Shown here piece by piece: positions 18,875 to 28,929 of a DNA stretch of 64,000 nt. The DNA is from an uncultured Clostridia bacterium (GTDB lineage: Bacteria > Bacillota > Clostridia > UBA1381). Position 1 is the first letter of the stretch. Every line of letters begins with the position of its first letter. The position numbers and the translations under genes were made by a program. Where the stretch lies: the NCBI GenBank assembly GCA_947624485.1, contig CANQKM010000001.1, positions 310,001 through 374,000 on the forward strand. Reading direction: 5' to 3'. The notes beneath the pieces were generated by a model. The model had not been told where the DNA came from. It saw nothing but the letters and a program-made list of their open reading frames with translations, and searched no databases.

Positions 18875-19900
18875 TTAACCCTCAAAGCCGTTCGGGTGGT
18901 TCGACTGCCATCTCCATGTGTCGGCGCACATTTCCTCAATGCCGCGCTTAGCCTCCCATTCAAGCTCCGCCTTTGCTTTTGCCGGATCGGCGTAGCACTC
19001 GGCTATGTCGCCCGGACGGCGAGGCTCTATCACGTACGGCAGATCCTTGCCGCATGCCTTCGAGAATGCCTTTACGATCTGGAGTACGCTGTAGCCGTTG
19101 CCCGTGCCGAGGTTGTAGATGTGAACGCCCTGCTTGCCGGAGCAATGCTCTATCGCCTTAACGTGTCCAACCGCGAGGTCAACGACGTGGATATAGTCGC
19201 GCACGCCCGTGCCGTCCGGCGTCGGGTAGTCGTCGCCGAACACGTGTACCTTTTCGAGCTTTCCGACAGCCACCTGCGCGACGTACGGAAGCAGGTTGTT
19301 GGGAATACCCTTGGGATCCTCTCCCATCTTGCCGCTCTCGTGAGCGCCTATCGGGTTGAAGTAACGCAGAAGCGTTACGCTTAATTTCGGGTTCGCTTTC
19401 TGCGCGTCGGTCATGATGCGCTCGATAAAGAGCTTCGTCGTGCCGTAAGGGTTGGTCGTGAGTATCTTGTCGCCCTTGTTGTCAGTCTCGACGATCGGCA
19501 CTCTTTCGGGATCGCCGTAAACGGTCGCGCTGGAGGAAAATACGATGTTGCTGCAGCCGTACTTTTCCATAGCCTGCATAAGGTGAAGCGTTCCCGTGAT
19601 GTTGTTGTCGTAGTACGCGAGAGGTATTCTCGTGCTTTCGCCGACAGCCTTAAGTCCCGCGAAATGAATTACCGCGTCGATCTTATTCTCCTTAAACACC
19701 TTCTCCGTCGCCCCGCTGTCGAGAAGGTCGGCTTTATAAAACGGGAAGTCCTTTCCCGTAATCTCCTTTACCGCGTCGAGGCACTTCTCGCTCGCGTTGT
19801 AGAGATTGTCAAGCACAACGATTTCGTAGCCCGCGTTCAAAAGCTCCACGCAGGTGTGGCTGCCTATGTAGCCCGCTCCGCCTGTTACAAGTATTTTCAT
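18875..19900 (-). CDS. galE: UDP-glucose 4-epimerase
   Basis: [58 protein letters not shown]. Confidence 0.96.
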   Translation of the reverse strand: MKILVTGGAGYIGSHTCVELLNAGYEIVVLDNLYNASEKCLDAVKEITGKDFPFYKADLLDSGATEKVFKENKIDAVIHFAGLKAVGESTRIPLAYYDNNITGTLHLMQAMEKYGCSNIVFSSSATVYGDPERVPIVETDNKGDKILTTNPYGTTKLFIERIMTDAQKANPKLSVTLLRYFNPIGAHESGKMGEDPKGIPNNLLPYVAQVAVGKLEKVHVFGDDYPTPDGTGVRDYIHVVDLAVGHVKAIEHCSGKQGVHIYNLGTGNGYSVLQIVKAFSKACGKDLPYVIEPRRPGDIAECYADPAKAKAELEWEAKRGIEEMCADTWRWQSNHPNGFEG

Positions 19901-19963
19901 AATATTTTCCTCCCTTTCAGTCATTAACAATATTATACATCATAACGGGAATTTTTTCAATAG

Positions 19964-19992
19964 AAAAATGACGGCAAAGCCGTCATTTTTTA
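19964..19992 (-). terminator. Intrinsic terminator after GT2 gene
   Basis: AAAATGACGGC-AAA-GCCGTCATTTTTT. Confidence 0.75.
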
Positions 19993-21261
19993 TTTTACGC
20001 TTTCCTTTGTCTTTTCTATCTTTTCAGAGCTTACCGTCGGTCCGTGGTGGCGCGTCGGCTCCCACTCGACCTTTTTGAATATCGCCGCTATCGACACCGG
20101 CACGTATGTAAACTGGAATATCGGGAAGGTGAACATGTACTTGAATTTCTTCCACCCGCTCGTGTGTATGTGCTTCCTTTCGGCTATCGTCGTAATCATT
20201 CCCATAAGGAACAGCATGAGGTACACTCCGCATATCCACTGACCTATCGATATGAATATCGGAAGGCAGCTTTCGCCGTTTATAACCGCCGCGACCGCTG
20301 TTACGGCGTTTATCACGATAAGCACGAGCGTCGCGAATATTGCAGGAAGCACGGTCATCGACATATCGAAGCACGTTCTGCCGTTCCGCCTGAATATCGA
20401 CTTTACAAGATCCGAGCCGTACTTGCCGAACACCTGAAGGAAGCCTCTCGCCCAACGTAATCGCTGCTTCCACGACTGCATAAACGTCTGCGGCTGCTCG
20501 TCGTAGAGTATCGCGTCACTGCAGAAGGCGATTTTCTCGCCTTTTATCGAGTTCGCGACCGAAAACTCTATATCCTCCGTGAGCAGGAAATACTTCCAAC
20601 CGCCCATTTCCTTGATTATATCCTTGTGCACGAGGAAGCCCGTGCCGGAAATGGCGCAGCCGCTGCCCAAAAGCATACGCGAATGGTTCAGGAATTTCGA
20701 CTCTCTTATGTACCAGAGCGCGTAGCCCGCCGTTATCCAGTTCGTGCCGTAATTCGTGGAATTTCTGTAGCTCGTGATTATCCTGTGACCGTCCGAAAAA
20801 GTACGGTTCATCGCGCTTATGTAGTTCGTGTCGAGGATGTTGTCCGCGTCGAATACCATGAAGCCGTCGTAGTAATCCTCGCCCTTTTCCTTAAAAATGC
20901 GGTTTATCGCGTAGTCGAGGGCGTAACCCTTTCCGACCTTTTCCAAATCGTTTCTCACAAATACAATAGCTCCCGCTTTTTCAGCCGCGGACGCCGTATT
21001 GTCGGTGCAGTTGTCGGCTATGACATACACGTCCACAAGCTCCTGCGGGTAATCCTGATGATGTATCGAGTTTACGAGCGTGGCTATTACGTTTTCCTCG
21101 TTTCGCGCCGAAATCATTATAGCGTATCGGTGCAGCGTCGTTTCCCTGTGCGGCTTTTCCTTTTTCACGTATGGTATTATAAAGTATATTATCTGATAAA
21201 AGTAGAGCAGGAAAAATATTATTCCCACAATCAGATTTACAGTTATGACAGTTTGAACCAT
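19990..21261 (-). CDS. Membrane glycosyltransferase family 2 (processive-type)
   Basis: YAIMISARNEENVIATLVNSIHHQDYP, VFDADNILD, TEDIEFS, QRLRWARG (QxxRW motif); C-terminal TM segments. Confidence 0.9.
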   Translation of the reverse strand: MVQTVITVNLIVGIIFFLLYFYQIIYFIIPYVKKEKPHRETTLHRYAIMISARNEENVIATLVNSIHHQDYPQELVDVYVIADNCTDNTASAAEKAGAIVFVRNDLEKVGKGYALDYAINRIFKEKGEDYYDGFMVFDADNILDTNYISAMNRTFSDGHRIITSYRNSTNYGTNWITAGYALWYIRESKFLNHSRMLLGSGCAISGTGFLVHKDIIKEMGGWKYFLLTEDIEFSVANSIKGEKIAFCSDAILYDEQPQTFMQSWKQRLRWARGFLQVFGKYGSDLVKSIFRRNGRTCFDMSMTVLPAIFATLVLIVINAVTAVAAVINGESCLPIFISIGQWICGVYLMLFLMGMITTIAERKHIHTSGWKKFKYMFTFPIFQFTYVPVSIAAIFKKVEWEPTRHHGPTVSSEKIEKTKESVK

Positions 21262-21424
21262 GTTACTCCCCTTTAAATTAACCGCCAATGATATGCGTTA
21301 AATTTCCATGCCTAAAGGTGGTGTGATAATGTTACCACAAAACGGCAATTAAGTCAATACAACTTTTGTTATATTTAAGAAATAAAATTTATCGTTACGG
21401 AAAATATATTGGTGAAATACGGAA

Positions 21425-21460
21425 AAATACTTGTAAATTATAAAGAAGTGTGATACAATA
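21425..21460 (+). promoter_or_regulatory. Promoter of ABM/ATP-grasp pair
   Basis: TTGTAA N17 TACAAT preceding the 21491 gene. Confidence 0.5.
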
Positions 21461-21490
21461 TATAGTAGTTTTTTTAGGAGATTTTGCCAT

Positions 21491-21790
21491 ATGATTACTA
21501 TAATTGCCAAATTTGACGTTATACCCTCGCATATCGAGGAGTTTACGAAATGCGTCATAAACTGCGTGCGCGAAACGAAAAAAGAGCGCGGATGCCTGTC
21601 GTACAAGTTCTTTCAGAACAGGCGCGACAAGTCGAAGTTTACGTTTATCGAGGAGTGGCTCAACGATACCGCGATAGAGCAGCACAACAACGCGCCGCAC
21701 TTCAAGAGATTTCTCGAGGAAATACGCCACCTCACGAACGGAGACGTTCAGATAGAGCAGCTTGAAAAGCCGCCTTCGGTGTTCCAGTGA
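21491..21790 (+). CDS. Antibiotic biosynthesis monooxygenase (ABM)/YgiN-like protein
   Basis: IIAKFDVIPSHIEEFTKCVINCVRETKKERGCLSYKFFQNRRDKSKFTFIEEWLNDTAIEQHNNAPHFKRF. Confidence 0.88.
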   Translation: MITIIAKFDVIPSHIEEFTKCVINCVRETKKERGCLSYKFFQNRRDKSKFTFIEEWLNDTAIEQHNNAPHFKRFLEEIRHLTNGDVQIEQLEKPPSVFQ

Positions 21791-21821
21791 AAGGATAACC
21801 GTTATAAGGAGAGGATTTTCT

Positions 21822-23162
21822 TTGCGTGAGGCTGAAGAAGCATACAGAAAAATTATAGACGCAAACAAGGACGAGTGTATTAAAAGCGCGGCGGTTCAGC
21901 AGGAGTACGTAAAAACGCAGACCGCGCGGTACCACGGGTATTTCGTTCACACTCTCTATATCCCGAAAATGTTCACGGAGGATATGGCTGCGTATATCGA
22001 GAAAAACGCGCTCGTGATGTACGGCATTTTGGAAAAGGTCATAGCGCGTTACCGCTCCGACGCGGCGTACAGGGCGCTGTTCGGCTTTGACGAGAGGCTC
22101 GAGCGGCTCATACTGCGTCCAAAACATTACGATTGTCTCCTGCCCATGGCGCGTATCGACATTTTCTTTAACGAGGACGACTACTCGTTTAAGTTCTGCG
22201 AGTTCAACACCGACGGCTCGAGCGCGATGAACGAGGACAGGGAGCTTAACGAGGCGATCAAGCTTACATACGCGTTCGGCGAGTTCCAAAAAGAGTACGA
22301 CACGCGGACGTACGAGCTGTTTAATTCGTGGGTGCGCGAGTTTAAGCGGATTTACGCGGGGTACGACAGAGCGGTTGAAAAGCCGTATGTGGCGATCGTC
22401 GATTTCTTCGGCGGCGACGTGAGCCGCGAGTTCACGAATTTTAAAAAGGCGTTTGAGGACGCAGGGCTTGAATGTGAGATTTGCGAGATTACCGATTTGA
22501 AATACGAGGGCGGCAAGTTGATATCGCCGTCGGGCAGAAAAATCGACGCGGTGTACCGACGCGCCGTGACGTGCGATATTATGCGCCGCTACGACGAGGT
22601 GCAGCCGTTTATACGCGCGGCAGAGGATAACGCGGTATGCCTTATCGGCGACTTTATGACGCAGGTCGCGCACAACAAGATTGTGTTCAAGGTTCTGCAC
22701 GACGATATGACGAAAGCGTTTCTGACGCGTGACGAGCAAAAGTACATAGACGAGCATATCCCCCGCACCGTTTCACTCACCGAGGACAATGTAAACAGGC
22801 TCGGCGTGCTTGAAAATAAGGATAAATGGGTTATTAAGCCCGAGGACTCGTACGCGTCGCGCGGTGTTTACGCGGGCGTTGAGGGCATGACGGACGCGGA
22901 GTGGAAAAAAGCCGTTGCGGATAATATCGGCAGCCACTATCTTTTACAGGAATACTGCGAGCCGTACGCGTCGGTCAACATCGACCTCACGCACGATAAA
23001 AACGCCGATTACCGCAAATATTCCAACATCACGGGAATTTATATGTACGGCGGTAAGTTCGCCGGTTTGTATTCGAGAATAGCGCGTAATACGATTATCT
23101 CCACCCAGTACAGCGAAATGTCGCTGCCGACGGTGATCGTGAGTAAAAAGACTTCACTGTAA
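21822..23162 (+). CDS. Glutathionylspermidine synthase-like (circularly permuted) ATP-grasp protein, TTG start proposed
   Basis: RIDIFFNEDDYSFKFCEFNTDGSSAMNEDREL, VYRRAVTCDIM, WVIKPEDSYASRGVYAG, LLQEYCEP; RBS AAGGAGAGG before TTG. Confidence 0.65.
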   Translation: MREAEEAYRKIIDANKDECIKSAAVQQEYVKTQTARYHGYFVHTLYIPKMFTEDMAAYIEKNALVMYGILEKVIARYRSDAAYRALFGFDERLERLILRPKHYDCLLPMARIDIFFNEDDYSFKFCEFNTDGSSAMNEDRELNEAIKLTYAFGEFQKEYDTRTYELFNSWVREFKRIYAGYDRAVEKPYVAIVDFFGGDVSREFTNFKKAFEDAGLECEICEITDLKYEGGKLISPSGRKIDAVYRRAVTCDIMRRYDEVQPFIRAAEDNAVCLIGDFMTQVAHNKIVFKVLHDDMTKAFLTRDEQKYIDEHIPRTVSLTEDNVNRLGVLENKDKWVIKPEDSYASRGVYAGVEGMTDAEWKKAVADNIGSHYLLQEYCEPYASVNIDLTHDKNADYRKYSNITGIYMYGGKFAGLYSRIARNTIISTQYSEMSLPTVIVSKKTSL

Positions 23163-23166
23163 ATAT

Positions 23167-23197
23167 GAAAGAGCGTATCGTAATGATACGCTCTTTT
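23167..23197 (+). terminator. Intrinsic terminator after ATP-grasp gene
   Basis: AAAGAGCGTATC-GTAAT-GATACGCTCTTTTT. Confidence 0.85.
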
Positions 23198-23247
23198 TGT
23201 GTTTACACAGAAATATTGTTTTTATTGCTCAATGACTGTTAAAGCCG

Positions 23248-26200
23248 TTATTTTATACGCCCGATTACAGCCGCACATTCGGCGCGGGTGATGTATGTCT
23301 TAGGATCAAATTCATCACCGCGTCCGACCATGATGCCCTTCATCGTGCAGAACATCACGCCCTCTGCAGCCCAGTCGGAAATTTCGGCAAGGTCGGCGTA
23401 GCCGAGCCGTATCGCCCATTCACCGACCGGTCCTTCGCCCTTGTAATCGTAGTACGCTTTTATTATTTTCGCGGTCTGTTCGCGCGTCACGGGATCGTTC
23501 GGACGGAACGTGCCGTCGCCGAAGCCTGACAGTATGCCGTTTTCGCTGCCCCACGCTATGTACGGCGCGTAATACGCGTCCGCGTCAACGTCGGTGTACT
23601 CCGTCGCTCCCGACGCTTCGGAAACGCCCTCCATACGACCGAGTATTGCCGCGAGCATTCCGCGCGTGAGCGTCGTGTCAGGCTCGAACCGCGTTTCGCT
23701 GACGCCGCTCATTAAGCCGGTTTCATACGCGTTCTTAACGTCATTGCAGAACCAATCCGTTTCCGCAACGTCCGTAAACGGCAGCGTTTTTTCCGTGTCG
23801 CTCGGTTTTGACGTTGCCTGCGGTTCTGATGTCGGCTCGCTTGTCGGTTCGGGCGACGCGCTTGCCTCCGGCGCAGGCGTGGTCGTAGGCTGCGGCGACG
23901 CCGTGGGTGTCGATGCAGCTCTTCCGCGTCCGCTGCCGCTTCCGCGCGATGTGGATGAGGATGTCTGCAGCGGCTCAACCGATATTTTCTTTACAGGATT
24001 TCCGTCCGCGTCAACATAGCCTGCCTTGTCGCTGTTGTATGTCACGGTCTTGCCGTCCGATACAGCCGAAACACCGGTAAGCTCCGACGCGGAGGCGCTC
24101 ATAGCACCCTCCGCCGTAAACGTACAGCTCTTATCCATATTCACGGTTATAGCCGCATTACCCTCACTCATCGCCGCAACTCCGTAGCCGTACTCCGCCG
24201 CCGCCGACGCGTCAATTGAGCTGCCGCCCGAAAGATTAATTTCTCCGTCACCGTAATCACTCCATGCGAAAAGCGCGATTCCGTAAGAGCTATACGCATC
24301 CGAGGACAAAGCCGTAAGGCTCGACTTATCCTTTACCGTAATACTGCTCGCCGAGCAGCCGATACTGAAGGATTGTTCCGAATCACCGCCCTTGCCGCCT
24401 TGCGCGCTGACCTTCGCGCCGCCGCTTATTGTCAGATCATGGGGCTCTACATTCGGATAATCCACGTATATACCGGCTGAAAAATTGTCGGAATCACCGC
24501 CGACGGCGTTTAACTCGGCGATAGACACGTTAAGGTCGTCGCAGCTTACTATGCCGGCGCTGTCGCCTACGGGCTCCCCTATCGTTTCGTCATACACAAC
24601 ATCTCCGCCGCGCGCGGTAAGACTGCCCTTACCCGTTATAGTCAGCGGCGTAACCGTGGCAGAGTTTACAATACCCCAGCTGCTTAAGTTTGTCACGCTG
24701 CCGCCCACAGCCTCGAGGTGTCCGTCTATGTCGAGCGTATTGCCTCCCATACAGTATATACCCGAGCTGCCGCCGATACCGTCGCCGAGTGTAAGACCTG
24801 AAAAGCCGCCGTAAACCGTCGGGCTTTCACCCTCGGGAACGTAAAGCGCTGTGTCCTTGCCCAGATACAGTCCGTCCATAAAGTCTGTGTAGAATTGGAA
24901 CTCGGATGTGAGCGTCAGCTTATTTCCTTCACATTTTGCGCCCGGGACTTCTATCGGGTCGGAATACGTTACATCTATTACATCGCCCGTCTCCTGATCG
25001 AAACTGAAATCGCATGTTTTGTAAAGCTTACTCGTTTCGCCGTCGAAATAGAGCGGATAGTCCACGGCTGCGTTCTTGAACAGAACGTAATTCGCGCTAT
25101 CGTCCGTGCCGGCAAGCATGTATGTATCGTCCTTGTATTCAAGCTCGCCTTTGTCGCCTCTCTCGTTGCCGCCTACGGCGCTTACACCGCCCGCCGCTTT
25201 CGCGCGGCTGACCGCGCCGCCGTTTTCGGCAATCGTGTACGATGATACGCTCGCGTTATCCGTAACGTAAATCTGAGCCGCGTCGTCCTCCGACAGACCT
25301 TCGCCTGTTCCCGACGCGCCCAGGATACCCCAATCCAATATGCCGCTGCCGTCGCCGTTATAGTCACATTCCACTTCAACCGAGCTTTCGCCCGACGCGC
25401 GTATCGCGCCCGGTTTTGTTTCCGAGTTTCCGTACAAAATCAAGCCGCCCTTGGTGATAACGGACGCGTTATCCTCCGTCACCACGTCATAGCCGTCCCA
25501 TATTCCTATACCGCTTGCATCATATCCGCCCGACGTGTCAAACACCGCGTCATCCTTTACCGTGAGCTTGCGCGACATGCTGCTTACAGCCTTTTTATCC
25601 ATGCCTGCCATCGCGTACGCGTATACATGCGCCGAATTTTCAATCGTGAGGCTTTCGGTCGTCATCATAGCCCAGGAATGGTCCGCGCCGAAGAACTCAG
25701 CCGCGATTACCTCACCCTTGCCCTTTACCGTCAAATTACCGTACGTCGCCAAGCCGAACGTTCTGCCGCTGCCGTTGGCCGACACGCTCAGCGCGCCGTC
25801 CGCCTGTATAACGCTGTCGCCTTCGAGTATTATTCCGAATACGTTTGACGCGTCGGGATTGTCGGGATCTGCGGCAGCGTGGTCAGCCGCCGACAGCGCC
25901 GCGCGGCTGTTTTCGGGAATGCTGAGCGTCACGCCGCCGTCCGCTATAAACGCGCATCCCGCCGTTGTGGAGAACGCCGCATCGTAAAGCGTGACTGTAT
26001 TGCCGTCCGCACTAAGTCCTTCGGGAAGCGAAGTAAGCTTCTCACCGTCCTTGTTATTTTTACGGAAGCCCGTATCCGCGCTGTAGAATATCGTATAATC
26101 CGCCTTGGGAAGGGCTTCGATTACCGCTCTTTTAGCGGGCTTGCCCTCGGAATCGACATAGCCGTACACATCCCCGCTGTATGTAAGCGGATTGTTTTCG

Positions 26201-28626
26201 CCGTCCTTCACGTCTATACTGCCGAACATTCGTCTTGCCGCGTTGATAGCCATCGTGTCGCCTTCAAACTCCATACTGCCGTCATCCGGCATATTAACCG
26301 AAATACATTTTGTACCGTCAAATTCCTCGCTGTCAAACACGAGCTCGCTCAGACCGTATGACAAATCTCCGCCCGACGCTTTTCCGTATACCGAGGCACT
26401 GTCGATTATATCTATTTCGCTGTTATCGTTAAGCTCTATGCCGAGACCTATTGCGTTCACCGACTCCCCGTAGGTGTCGAGATGCAATTCCGAATTGTCG
26501 CTCATAAGCAGCTGTGACGTGACACAGCCGAAGGAGTCTACGTTTCCGCTTCCTCCGGCCGCGGACGCCGATACATACGCGTCACCGTAAATGCCTATGC
26601 CGTCACTTACACCGGCGGTTACCTCGCTTTCGTCGAGAGCGCCGCTGAGCATGCCGATGGACTCTCCGTCGGCTCCCTCGTTATCCGCGTAAATACGTCC
26701 TCCGTCCGCCAATACCAAGCTGTCGAACACCAAAATTGCGCGCCGTCCGTAAATTCCTATGCTTTGGTGAAAACCGTTCGCCGCGTTCACACAGCCGCCG
26801 ACAGACTCCAATATGCCGCCTCCCGATACATTCACACCGCGGTCGCTGTATATACCGAAGCTGTCCTTGTCGTTTCCGTATCCGCCGGACACGTGGAGCG
26901 CGCCGAACCTGCTGCCGCCGGCTAATTTTAAGGCACAGCCCTTCATCGAGTAAATTCCCGCGGTAAACTCGTTATCCGTGAGACTTCCCGCAATTATTAC
27001 CGGGTGCTGTCCCTCGTTGACGTTAATATACGTATACTCCGGCAGAACAAGTCCCAAATCCGCCGAGGTGTAAAACTTAAAATCGCTTGTGAGCGTGAGG
27101 TTCTCACCGTCGCCCGCTGCGCCCGGAACGCTTTCAATCTTATCGCTGTAACCGTTTGTCTCGTCATAGCTCTTATAGAACGAGCTGTCGGCTGTATTGT
27201 AGTAAAGCGAATAATCAGCCGTTTCGCCCTTTGTGAAGTTGATGTACTTTGCGCTATTGTTATTGCATGTATATGTATGTTTATCGGTGTCAAATTCGGC
27301 AATATTCATGCTGCTGTCATATATAGCATCTCTGCCGAGAGCATTAACGCTTCCCGTCGGCGCTTTGAATTTCAACTCGTCCGCGCTGCCGTCACTGTTT
27401 TGCGTATAAGCCGCCATGTCGCCGTACGCCGTAACAATTGATACGGGATCATCACTTACGCTGTCGTCAATCGACATTCTTACTCCGCCGAATTCCGCGT
27501 CGGGATTTTCCTCATCGGAGAAGTAAAATTCAGCTATTCCGAAGCTGCCTTCGCCTCTGCCGCACGCGAATATATTACTGTCATTGTCGGATGTGACGGT
27601 TCTTGTTCTTTCGTCCGTGATACCGAGCATGAGACCTACCGATGGGTAGTCGTCCTCCGCACCGTCCACCTTCGCACCGCAAGCGTAGATCGAGGATTTA
27701 TCACGCGCCTCAATACTTGACGTATATATTCCGTAGGTGTAGTCCGTGCTGATGCCGCCCGCACCTATGATAACGGCTTCATCCGTCGCCGATACGGTTC
27801 CGGAGCCGAAGGTGCCGTCCGCTTGCTGCCTGTCCTCCACCATTATGCCGACGCTGCCGCCGTCGCCGGGTGCGCCCGCGCCGACAAGCGAAGCGCCTTT
27901 TACGCTTATTGAATAATCTGCGTCCACGCCGGTGGACTGAACCTGAGCCTTGCCGCCGTATGCTGCGGTTACGCCCGTGCCGTAAACGTTCAGATTGCCC
28001 GCGTATATTCCCCAGCTGCTTACTGTGCCGCTGTTAAAGGCGGCGACAGCCAAATTACCGCTTGTGTTTGTGTTGATGTTTAATGTGGTATCGCCGTAAA
28101 TAACCGTGGGGTACGAGTCCTCTTCCTCCGTTTCCTCCGGCTTGTACGCACCTATAACCATTACCGCCGAATCGTCGGGAATGTTTAGCGTCGTTTCGCC
28201 GATAAGCTTAAGCGTTTCATGCGCCGACGAGATTATAACCGTGTCGCCTTCGGGGAATGTGATTTGACCTGCGCCGTAATCCAAGTCATTCAAATCAACG
28301 TCAGACTCCGCGTCGGTGTAAAACGCCCCCTCGTCGGACTCAAAGCTTAAAACGCTGCCGGTCTTTATGACGTTAAATTTTGTTTCGTCAAACAAAGCCG
28401 CCAATTGGTCTGCCGTCTTGTCCGCAGCACCGTCCCAGTCCACGTCCTTAAACGCGCCCCAGTCGGTATCGCCCCAGTTGATTTCGCCGATTCCGCCTGT
28501 GTAGCTGTCAGACAGTCCGGCTATAGACGGACGCGCCGTCGGCGCGGCAAACGATACCGCAGGCAATAGCGATAAAGTCATTGATGCCGAAAGAATAAAT
28601 GATAAAAGCTTCCTCATACGCTTCAT
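23248..28626 (-). CDS. Very large secreted repeat protein (probable beta-helix-like) with C-terminal triple SLH domain
   Basis: Signal peptide MKRMRKLLSFILSASMTLSLLPAVSFA; long internal repeats; Pro/Ser/Thr linker (TASPQPTTTPAPEASASPEPTSEPTSEP); three C-terminal SLH repeats (PFTDVAETDWFCNDVKNAYETGLMSG..., TREQTAKIIKAYYDYKG, TRAECAAVIGRIK). Confidence 0.9.
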   Translation of the reverse strand: MKRMRKLLSFILSASMTLSLLPAVSFAAPTARPSIAGLSDSYTGGIGEINWGDTDWGAFKDVDWDGAADKTADQLAALFDETKFNVIKTGSVLSFESDEGAFYTDAESDVDLNDLDYGAGQITFPEGDTVIISSAHETLKLIGETTLNIPDDSAVMVIGAYKPEETEEEDSYPTVIYGDTTLNINTNTSGNLAVAAFNSGTVSSWGIYAGNLNVYGTGVTAAYGGKAQVQSTGVDADYSISVKGASLVGAGAPGDGGSVGIMVEDRQQADGTFGSGTVSATDEAVIIGAGGISTDYTYGIYTSSIEARDKSSIYACGAKVDGAEDDYPSVGLMLGITDERTRTVTSDNDSNIFACGRGEGSFGIAEFYFSDEENPDAEFGGVRMSIDDSVSDDPVSIVTAYGDMAAYTQNSDGSADELKFKAPTGSVNALGRDAIYDSSMNIAEFDTDKHTYTCNNNSAKYINFTKGETADYSLYYNTADSSFYKSYDETNGYSDKIESVPGAAGDGENLTLTSDFKFYTSADLGLVLPEYTYINVNEGQHPVIIAGSLTDNEFTAGIYSMKGCALKLAGGSRFGALHVSGGYGNDKDSFGIYSDRGVNVSGGGILESVGGCVNAANGFHQSIGIYGRRAILVFDSLVLADGGRIYADNEGADGESIGMLSGALDESEVTAGVSDGIGIYGDAYVSASAAGGSGNVDSFGCVTSQLLMSDNSELHLDTYGESVNAIGLGIELNDNSEIDIIDSASVYGKASGGDLSYGLSELVFDSEEFDGTKCISVNMPDDGSMEFEGDTMAINAARRMFGSIDVKDGENNPLTYSGDVYGYVDSEGKPAKRAVIEALPKADYTIFYSADTGFRKNNKDGEKLTSLPEGLSADGNTVTLYDAAFSTTAGCAFIADGGVTLSIPENSRAALSAADHAAADPDNPDASNVFGIILEGDSVIQADGALSVSANGSGRTFGLATYGNLTVKGKGEVIAAEFFGADHSWAMMTTESLTIENSAHVYAYAMAGMDKKAVSSMSRKLTVKDDAVFDTSGGYDASGIGIWDGYDVVTEDNASVITKGGLILYGNSETKPGAIRASGESSVEVECDYNGDGSGILDWGILGASGTGEGLSEDDAAQIYVTDNASVSSYTIAENGGAVSRAKAAGGVSAVGGNERGDKGELEYKDDTYMLAGTDDSANYVLFKNAAVDYPLYFDGETSKLYKTCDFSFDQETGDVIDVTYSDPIEVPGAKCEGNKLTLTSEFQFYTDFMDGLYLGKDTALYVPEGESPTVYGGFSGLTLGDGIGGSSGIYCMGGNTLDIDGHLEAVGGSVTNLSSWGIVNSATVTPLTITGKGSLTARGGDVVYDETIGEPVGDSAGIVSCDDLNVSIAELNAVGGDSDNFSAGIYVDYPNVEPHDLTISGGAKVSAQGGKGGDSEQSFSIGCSASSITVKDKSSLTALSSDAYSSYGIALFAWSDYGDGEINLSGGSSIDASAAAEYGYGVAAMSEGNAAITVNMDKSCTFTAEGAMSASASELTGVSAVSDGKTVTYNSDKAGYVDADGNPVKKISVEPLQTSSSTSRGSGSGRGRAASTPTASPQPTTTPAPEASASPEPTSEPTSEPQATSKPSDTEKTLPFTDVAETDWFCNDVKNAYETGLMSGVSETRFEPDTTLTRGMLAAILGRMEGVSEASGATEYTDVDADAYYAPYIAWGSENGILSGFGDGTFRPNDPVTREQTAKIIKAYYDYKGEGPVGEWAIRLGYADLAEISDWAAEGVMFCTMKGIMVGRGDEFDPKTYITRAECAAVIGRIK

Positions 28627-28929
28627 GATGATATCCTCCGTTATAATTCAGAAATGTTACTCTCTATGTAAGGGATATTTCCCACCATTGATATTTTACC
28701 ACATCTTATACTGTATTTCAAACGTAATTTACGCCAAAAAACAGGTGTTTCACGCCGCGCCGTATGCTTTTCCCGATATACAGAATGTACGGAAATATAT
28801 TCATACGCTCTTTTACAATTCGGTTCCGCCGGTCATTTATGATTTGTCTGTTTTATTATTGCAAAGAAAATGTAACTTGTGTGTATGCGTGTTTGGGAGT
28901 ATAATTGTAATTGAAACGGAGATGTTATT

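Noticed and set aside
23248-28626. Possibility that the giant ORF is several separate genes
   Set aside because: One uninterrupted frame with signal peptide at one end and SLH repeats at the other, and internal modules in the same frame.
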